From positions 4,278,001 through 4,342,000 of the forward strand of contig OY294051.1 in NCBI GenBank assembly GCA_958510825.1: a stretch of 64,000 nucleotides of DNA, given 5' to 3'. Origin of the DNA: Brachypterus glaber (lineage: Eukaryota; Arthropoda; Insecta; Coleoptera; Kateretidae). Numbering within the stretch: the first letter of the stretch is position 1; the number at the start of each line of letters is the position of its first letter. Under the pieces are notes generated by a model. That model saw nothing but the letters and a program-made list of their open reading frames with translations, made no database searches and was not told the DNA's origin. A program made the translations under genes and the position numbers. Positions 57,892 to 64,000 of the stretch are shown one piece after another.

Positions 57892-59011
57892 CCCTGATAA
57901 CACACTTCATCCTAAGAAGGTTTTTTAATCGTTCCCTTGAAAAGGTTCTTAGCATAATGCTGTAAACATGCTAAGCATGTTCTTAAAAGGTGCACTGCTG
58001 TAGTAGCATAAGTGCTTCTACTCTAAACATTCTTAGCATGATTAGAGTATTTTGCTTAGGATATTCCCAAAACATATTCTTAAAATATTCTAATGGGAGT
58101 ATTTTTAGATCAATGCTATAGTGCACATGCTAAGCATGATTAGAGTATTTTCCTAATAATATTCCCAAATACATATTCTTAAAATATTCTAATGGGAATG
58201 TTTTTAGAATAGTAATATGGCGTTTATATTATTTTAATTTTATTAGGTTAGAATTACAAATATTCTTAAAATTACTGTTAATAACATAAGTTTTATCCTT
58301 AAGTAGTCGAAATGGATGTATTTTTAGACATAAAGTGATTTTATATAGTTTTAGACAAAAAATTAAAATTATTATTTTTTGAAATGATAATTTTTTGCTA
58401 TTTTTTTCTCTAAATATTGGATTTTTGTGTGGCGCATGATTTTTATGTCTGGTAGAAAGTTTGCTTTCACAGTAAAACTGCATATCGCATATGAATCTTA
58501 CCTGATGGATGCTATATCTAAAGATTTTCATATACTTTAATTATTAGGTTTATCACAAAGACGTAAAAATTTTCGTCATGTCCAAATTTATGATATCACT
58601 CCATAAAAAGGATCGAGTATCATAAAATATATTTAAAAGAAAGAGAAAAACTACATTAATGTAGAAATCTGAAACGCCTACTTACTTTGTTTGCGCATGC
58701 GCAATATTCAATATTATTACTTAAATGCATCAAATAAGAATATTTTAAGAAGCATGCCAAGAATATTCTTAAAAGTACATGTACCTACTTCTAAGAACAT
58801 TCTTAACATGCTCCTTAAAACATTCTTATTTGATACAGAAGCTTATAAGAAGCTTCTTATGAACTCCCAGAATGATTAAAATGGTATCCTTTGCATTTCT
58901 TTAATCGTTCTTAGAATATCCTGAGCAAAATAGATATGCTTCTAAGAAGCATGCCGTCCTTCCGGCTATTTATTTTAAGAATCTTCTTAGAAGGCTTTTG
59001 TGCTATCAGGG
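57892..59011. mobile_element. CCCTGATA-ended DNA element, copy 2
   Basis: 1120 bp in the same orientation as copy 1 (46365-47387) and largely colinear, with about 100 bp extra near 58110-58200. It ends GTGCTATCAGGG and is flanked by TA on both sides. Confidence 0.82.
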
Positions 59012-59392
59012 TATAACTATTTAACTGTAAAAACTTTAAAATAAAATAAAATAAAATGTATACACATGTAAACATAAACATATATAAACATTTATTACTT
59101 ACTAAAATAAATAGTTTACAATAATTTCTCTTTAATTTCGCATAAGTTCTTTATTTTACATTTTTTATTTCTTTTTTTTTAATATATAACTCGTTATGAA
59201 AAATATTTAAAAATGTATTTTTAGAACACTATTCTCATAAAAAATTAAGTTCAAGTCTGGGTTTAAGTTAAATTATACTTAGCAAAAATGTTAAATTTAG
59301 ATATATCTGCTCACGGTGTATCAAATTTAAAGTGTGAGACACCGTTTGAAAGAAAATTTCACGTATTTTTTCACAAAAATAAGTTAAGGTCC

Positions 59393-62300
59393 TTAAATTT
59401 TTCCCACGACTTTTTCCCAGTCCTTGATTTGTAACAACGCTTGTTTAGCTGCAACACCCATTTTTCCTTCTGCAGACGAATTTGGCTCATTTCCCAAAAT
59501 GATGCTGGCCTCTGCAAGGCATCGAATCACCTCTTTTAATTTTACTTTGATGTCACTTCTTGCAATTGTCTTTTTCTCAAAAGCTCTGGTGAGGAGGATC
59601 ATTAGAGGTGCGTGAAGCTCGTAGAGAGTTACACCTGTAAAAAAAGTTATTTTCATTACATGTTCGGAACGGAGTCTGACCGTAACATTTATAGAAACAA
59701 ATAAAAAATAAAAAAGATAATATATAAATAACAATGTCCTTTCATTTGAAAATTTGTAAAGATCTGTGTATAAAGTTTCGAAAACAATAGGGGAAGAGGG
59801 GGAATATTCAACCACTTTTTTGTAAAAAATTCATATCTTTGTAAAATATGAATATTTCGAAATAATTTTGCCATGGTCGTAAACTTAAAAGCTTTGTTTA
59901 TAAATAGCTGTAGTTTAAATTTTTATAAAATAAATATTTAATATTTTTTTTGCTGTTTAAATGGCAAGCTGCAAAATGGTTGAATCTGCCCCAGAGCGAG
60001 GCAGATTCAACCAAGAGAAGGGGCAGTTTCAAACATCAATAATATTAAAAGATGCTTATTGTTTTTATTAGATTTATTAAATAAACTTTAATATATAGGT
60101 AAAAACATGCAGCTTACAAAGTTAGTGAGATGAAATAAAAAGAAAAGTAAGGCACATATGTTTAAAACAGAAGTTTAAAATAGAAATAAACTACAGTATA
60201 GTATAGTTAAACCTTTTTTGTTTTTCACCATATGCAAAAACCATAGGTTGAAAATTATTCCCGGCAAAATTTCTTGTTTCAAGGTTAAAATAACATCAGA
60301 TTAACAAATTGTTATAATTTTGTAAAATAGTGAAACTTGTGACGTAAGGAATATATTAAACACAAAGGCTCTACCAAAAAATAAAAAGTACTAAAATTTT
60401 TACATAAAATCGCAAAAAATACATTTTTTTTTGTTTCACTTGGACACTAAATGAGATAGATCGGCATATTACCAATGAAAGTAAATTTTACAAGGAAGAG
60501 TGTTATGTGCCTTATTTGTGCGCTTAATGGCGATTTCTCCCGTTAGATTAGACAGGGACAAAAGTTCTACCCAAAAAGGATAGAAGACATACATACACTC
60601 CCACCCAAACAAACAAATTCTGTATTTGTTCTTCGTTGAACAAATACAATATTTACTTGGCCGGGCGAAAAGTGTAACAATTTAATTTTTATTAAAGAAA
60701 TTAATGGCGCCATCTAAATTTTAGTAGAATTATCTTATTCTACAGATTCACATTAGCTATGTTCGTTCGTACCGCTCAGTGCTACACTTTCCGGCCAACC
60801 AAATAAATACTGTATTTGTTGTATGAAAAACAAATACAGTATTTTTTTGGTTGGCTGGAAAGTGTAACAAAAATGAGATAGAGATAGGGTAGACGTCTTT
60901 TGTTTCATAATTCTAGTTGTAGAGATCTCCATTCAAATCGTCTTGGAAGTTAGAGCGACTGGCTGAATCTGCCCCTTGATTGAACCATCCCCCTCTTCCC
61001 CTATAATTACCCAGAAGTAAACTTACCTCTTATCCTAGTAAATCCTGGCTCAATAATATCAAAAATGCGTAAAATATCCTTGCAAATGGAAACTTTTCTT
61101 ACTAATAAGTTCTCTGAAAGATCGTGGATAATATACCCATTTATTTTTCCATATAGTTGACTCAACGATAGTTTAACTCCCAGACAGAGATAGTGGTTGG
61201 GGTGTAAGACGTTTCGGTATTTTTCTAGAAGGGATTCCAACCCCTTTATATCGTTGCAGTCGAGAAATTCGATTTCTTCTGAAATCCTAGAATAAAGGTG
61301 AGTTTTTAAGTCCAATAAAGTTTATTACTTTTAAATCTAGACTAGAAATAAATAAGTGTAGTTTACGCCAAAGATATAGTAGAATGTTTACATTTAAAAA
61401 TAGTATATTCTATAACTAGTATGGAATAGACAATATTCCGCGCGAGCCGAAAGTTTGTCGGTCCCGCGAGCGCGGAATGACTATTCCATACGTGTTGTAG
61501 ACTGTACTTTTTCTTCTACTGCAAATATGAAACACTGTATGGCTTTAAACTGCGGACAAGGTTAAAAACAATGTTTTTTCGACATTGTAAATGCAACAAA
61601 ACACACAAAGCAATTAATGTTATTTGATAATTTTATCAAATCAGTACTTAAAAAAGATTTTTATTTAATTTTAGCACATATTTACAAATTATAATGCAAA
61701 AATTGAAGGTTATGTCAAATTGTTGTGACAGATATCAGGTTTAAATATTTAATAATAGATGGAGCAGTTTTAATTTTTTTGAACTAAATTGATAAAAAAC
61801 TGGTTATATATTAAGAAAAACTAATAAACCTTAAGTAATTTTAACGCAAAACTTTAAATTGCATTAAATTGTTCAATATTTCATGGTAATATATATATTT
61901 TTTTTTGCTAATTTTGCTACAGGTTTCTTTACTTTTATAAACAATAGATGGTACTACATGTGATAATTCTAACACTTGATACGGAATATTCATACCGTAT
62001 CTAGAGCTAAAATGGATTAATTCTGTGTTTGAAAAGTGTGTGTATTTGCTTACAATCTAAAGCAGTCGTAGAAAAAGATTTTTATTTTAGAATGTCATGA
62101 AACGTCGAGAAAATGGGAAAAAAGTGGGTGTCAAAATAATGTCTGTCTGTATGTAAACTTTAAACTTCATAACGGAATGTCCAATTTAAATTTTTTTTTA
62201 TTTTCGACACATTAAATATGGTTAACGTAGGGCAAGGGGGACAAAACGGACAAAAACTAGCGATATCTCACTTATTATTTATAGTAGGACGGAAATTTAG

Positions 62301-62810
62301 GAGCAAAAGTTTATTATGTAGTTTTGTTGGCACAATTTTAGAAGCAAAAGTTTATTATGTAATTTTATTAGCGCAATTTTCAGGAGCAATAGATTATTCT
62401 GTAATTTAGACAGACTAATTTTAGGAGCAAGTTACAGTGTTTTTTAAATAAAATTTAATTACTCTTCTTAATGTCAAATTTATTTTCAATTCCCAAAAAT
62501 ACGTAAAAAAATATAGTAATTACCATTTTTTATTTTTTGTGGACCGGTGTAATTCTTACCTATTTATTAATAAACTCATAGATCTCGCAGTTATACTATA
62601 TCCAGAACAATTTTTCTTGTTTTTTCCGTTTACACAACTCCACGTAGTTTCTGTCTGCAACGGGTTGTCGGCCAGAACAAAACCTGTCCGACATTTCGGA
62701 CAGATTAGAGCTCCAGTATAACAATCAAGTTCACTGGGATCCGAACATCTCTGACAGCAACATTCGAAGAATTTGTTTTCTAGGAGGTGTTCACGTCTAC
62801 GTAGCGTACT
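59393..62810 (-). CDS. SMYD-family protein (SET and MYND), C-terminal exons
   Basis: Three exons in order: 62810-62560, 61286-61027 and 59634-59393 (TAA). Phases agree; 250 aa are encoded here. The first exon reads TLRRREHLLENKFFECCCQR followed by CSDPSELDCYTGALICPKC, the post-SET zinc-binding segment of SMYD proteins (CxCxxC plus a distal CxxC). The other two exons are helical and Leu-rich (IEFLDCNDIKGLESLLEKYR, LYELHAPLMILLTRAFEKK), matching the TPR-like C-terminal domain. SMYD proteins methylate lysines on histones and other proteins; arthropods have expanded divergent forms. The SET and MYND parts must lie beyond 64000, so catalytic competence cannot be judged. Repeats fill both introns. 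Confidence 0.88.
59788..61003. mobile_element. DNA element with AGGGGAAGAGGGGGA ends, with a nested MITE
   Basis: AGGGGAAGAGGGGGAATATT at left and CCATCCCCCTCTTCCCCT at right are inverse. Inner words (GGTTGAATCTGCCCC at 59978, GGCTGAATCTGCCCC at 60961) belong to the same ends. Copy 3 of the double-hairpin MITE (60529-60933) lies inside. The element fills the intron between the last two SMYD exons, coming within about 25 bp of the 61027 donor. Confidence 0.75.
60529..60933. mobile_element. Double-hairpin MITE, copy 3
   Basis: Closely matches 25288-25697 over its whole length, including the left extension (TTCTCCCGTTAGATTAGACA) missing from the 39502 copy. It is nested in the element at 59788-61003. 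Confidence 0.85.
61402..62080. mobile_element. Dispersed element, copy 2 (other copy at 2680-3363)
   Basis: Same orientation and arrangement as copy 1, including the GTATGGAATAG/CTATTCCATAC pair and GGTCCCGCGAGCGCGG core. It lies in the SMYD intron between the post-SET exon and the next. Confidence 0.75.
62090..62559. other. AT-rich remainder of SMYD intron
   Basis: Contains a short internal repeat (AGGAGCAAAAGTTTATTATG, GAAGCAAAAGTTTATTATGT; 62300-62365) and a GTCTGTCTGT word near 62141 reminiscent of 1630 and 21545. No exon seen. Confidence 0.5.
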
Positions 62811-63015
62811 CTGAAATTGAAAAGGTGAAAGATTGATAGAAAATATATTCTGGTAGTCTTAGACTATATTTATTTTGTGGCTGACACCACATTTATTAAA
62901 ATCAATCGATTTTTTTTTTGTATTTTCGGATTAATAGTTTAAATTCTAAACGCATTTTACCCAACTTAAAGTTCATTTAATTTTAAAAATTAATATGAAA
63001 TTTATCCACATTTAT

Positions 63016-63563
63016 CAAAGAACTTTTATCTCAAGAAGTAATTTCAGACCAATGTTTATGAATGTGTCATCTTTTTGTTTGTTTATTTACTAACAGAAAC
63101 GCGATCAGCTTTGTGGTATAAAATGTAGATGTCGCCAGTCGACTTTCAGGCTACCTAGTAGCGATGTTGCGTAGTTTTCACCTTATCATGAATTCAAATC
63201 CTCATACTTAAATTAAAAATGTAAAAAAAATTATTGTGTATACTATAATTATGTTTAATAATATAGTATATTTAAATCTATTGAAATTAAACTACTAGTT
63301 CATATAAAACTCATACAGAACCAATGTTTCTTAAAATTTACGATAAAATATCCAAAGTATATGTTTCCAATCGGCAACACTGTACCCCTGTCAGTCATTT
63401 TACGACATTAGACTGTGAGTTTGGATATTCTTTCTCTCTCTTTACGCGTACTAAGTGTAAACAACAGTCACTCCCCACCAGCCTCTCACCGTAGTTGGTT
63501 CACGCTTCAAACAAAGCATATGGTAGATTTCATCATGCTCCTTCTTAAGGTAAAAGTTCTTTG
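63016..63563. mobile_element. hAT-type MITE, copy 2
   Basis: 548 bp, same family as 4073-4621, flanked by the exact 8-bp duplication ACATTTAT (63008-63015, 63564-63571). One or two substitutions separate its inverted ends. It lies upstream of the SMYD post-SET exon, presumably in an intron. Confidence 0.9.
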
Positions 63564-63736
63564 ACATTTATATATTTTGTATTTAATTCGCAAAACCCTT
63601 AATCAAAATAAGTGAAATTCATGAAGTCCTTAATAAAATAATAGTATTTAAAGCGATAGTTAGAAAATTGTTATTTCAGAAACAAAAGTAGTAGAAACTT
63701 TTGTATAGGCACGTGTCGTTTTTTGGGTGTATATTA

Positions 63737-63766
63737 ATAGATAGATAGATAGATAGATAGATAGAG
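63737..63766 (-). repeat. (TAGA)n microsatellite, probable retrotransposon tail
   Basis: About seven TAGA units sit directly beside GTTTATTAATCATTCGCC. Read on the minus strand this looks like a retrotransposon 3' UTR ending in a (TCTA)n tail. The remaining sequence to 64000 has no recognisable protein. Confidence 0.6.
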
Positions 63767-64000
63767 TTTATTAATCATTCGCCAAAATAAATTGGATAGA
63801 CAAGTCAAAGTAAAAAATATAAAATATAAACATATATAAAACTTACATTCTAAATTAAAAACACATTAAAATTTTGGATTTATTGTCATACAGGGACCTA
63901 ATAAATAGGTATGTAATATACAATATACAATAACATTGACTTAATTGAGTCAATATTATTGACTGACATAAATTTTATTTCGATAGCTCTAATATATAAC

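Noticed and set aside
57543..57965. 140-codon plus-strand frame
   Set aside because: It starts in one arm of an inverted repeat and runs into the CCCTGATA element, crossing two unrelated repeats.
59689..59874. Alternative start of the last SMYD exon within the intron
   Set aside because: The acceptor at 59634 joins in phase with the previous exon; upstream sequence is intronic and carries the end of a transposon.

Overview
The window looks like a piece of an insect nuclear chromosome. It is very AT-rich, its genes are split by GT-AG introns, and long introns and intergenic stretches are full of short non-autonomous DNA transposons (MITEs), non-LTR retrotransposon scraps, a tRNA-derived SINE and tandem satellites. 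The proteins (Sec31, myeloid leukemia factor, an arthropod-type SMYD, a Myb/SANT-like factor) fit an arthropod, most likely an insect. The exact order cannot be fixed from the sequence alone.

Layout. 1-5300: the 3' exons of a plus-strand gene with an arylamine N-acetyltransferase-like (Cys-His-Asp) look; its 5' exons were not found. 5300-9816: gene-free, holding an 18-bp CRE-like minisatellite and several MITEs, one pogo-like with another repeat nested in it. 9817-27600 (minus): a complete 14-coding-exon Sec31 gene (COPII outer coat, about 1222 aa) with very repeat-rich introns. 27600-28184: a short shared upstream region. 28185-40171 (plus): the divergently transcribed Mlf gene (about 280 aa), with a possible in-frame cassette exon, a tandem pair of in-frame splice donors and possible extra 3' coding sequence at 40933-41119. 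41.6-44.05 kb: a ten-copy satellite of about 247 bp. 44-50.6 kb: transposons and a higher-order tandem repeat of about 303 bp. 50668-54500 (minus): a Myb/SANT-like DNA-binding protein gene with a C-terminal coiled coil. 54.5-59.4 kb: repeats, including a direct duplication of about 475 bp and a large inverted repeat. 59393-62810 (minus): the last three coding exons of a SMYD (SET/MYND) protein whose catalytic part lies beyond the right edge.

The genes do not form a pathway; they are independent housekeeping or regulatory genes. Several transposon calls rest on target-site duplications read directly: hAT (8 bp, four copies of two families), PIF/Harbinger (TTA), mariner/pogo-like (TA) and SINE (10 bp). 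No clearly new biological system was found. The best leads are the unusual Mlf 3' architecture and alternative exons, the NAT-like gene, the large hairpin in a Sec31 intron, and the palindrome-bearing satellite next to Mlf.
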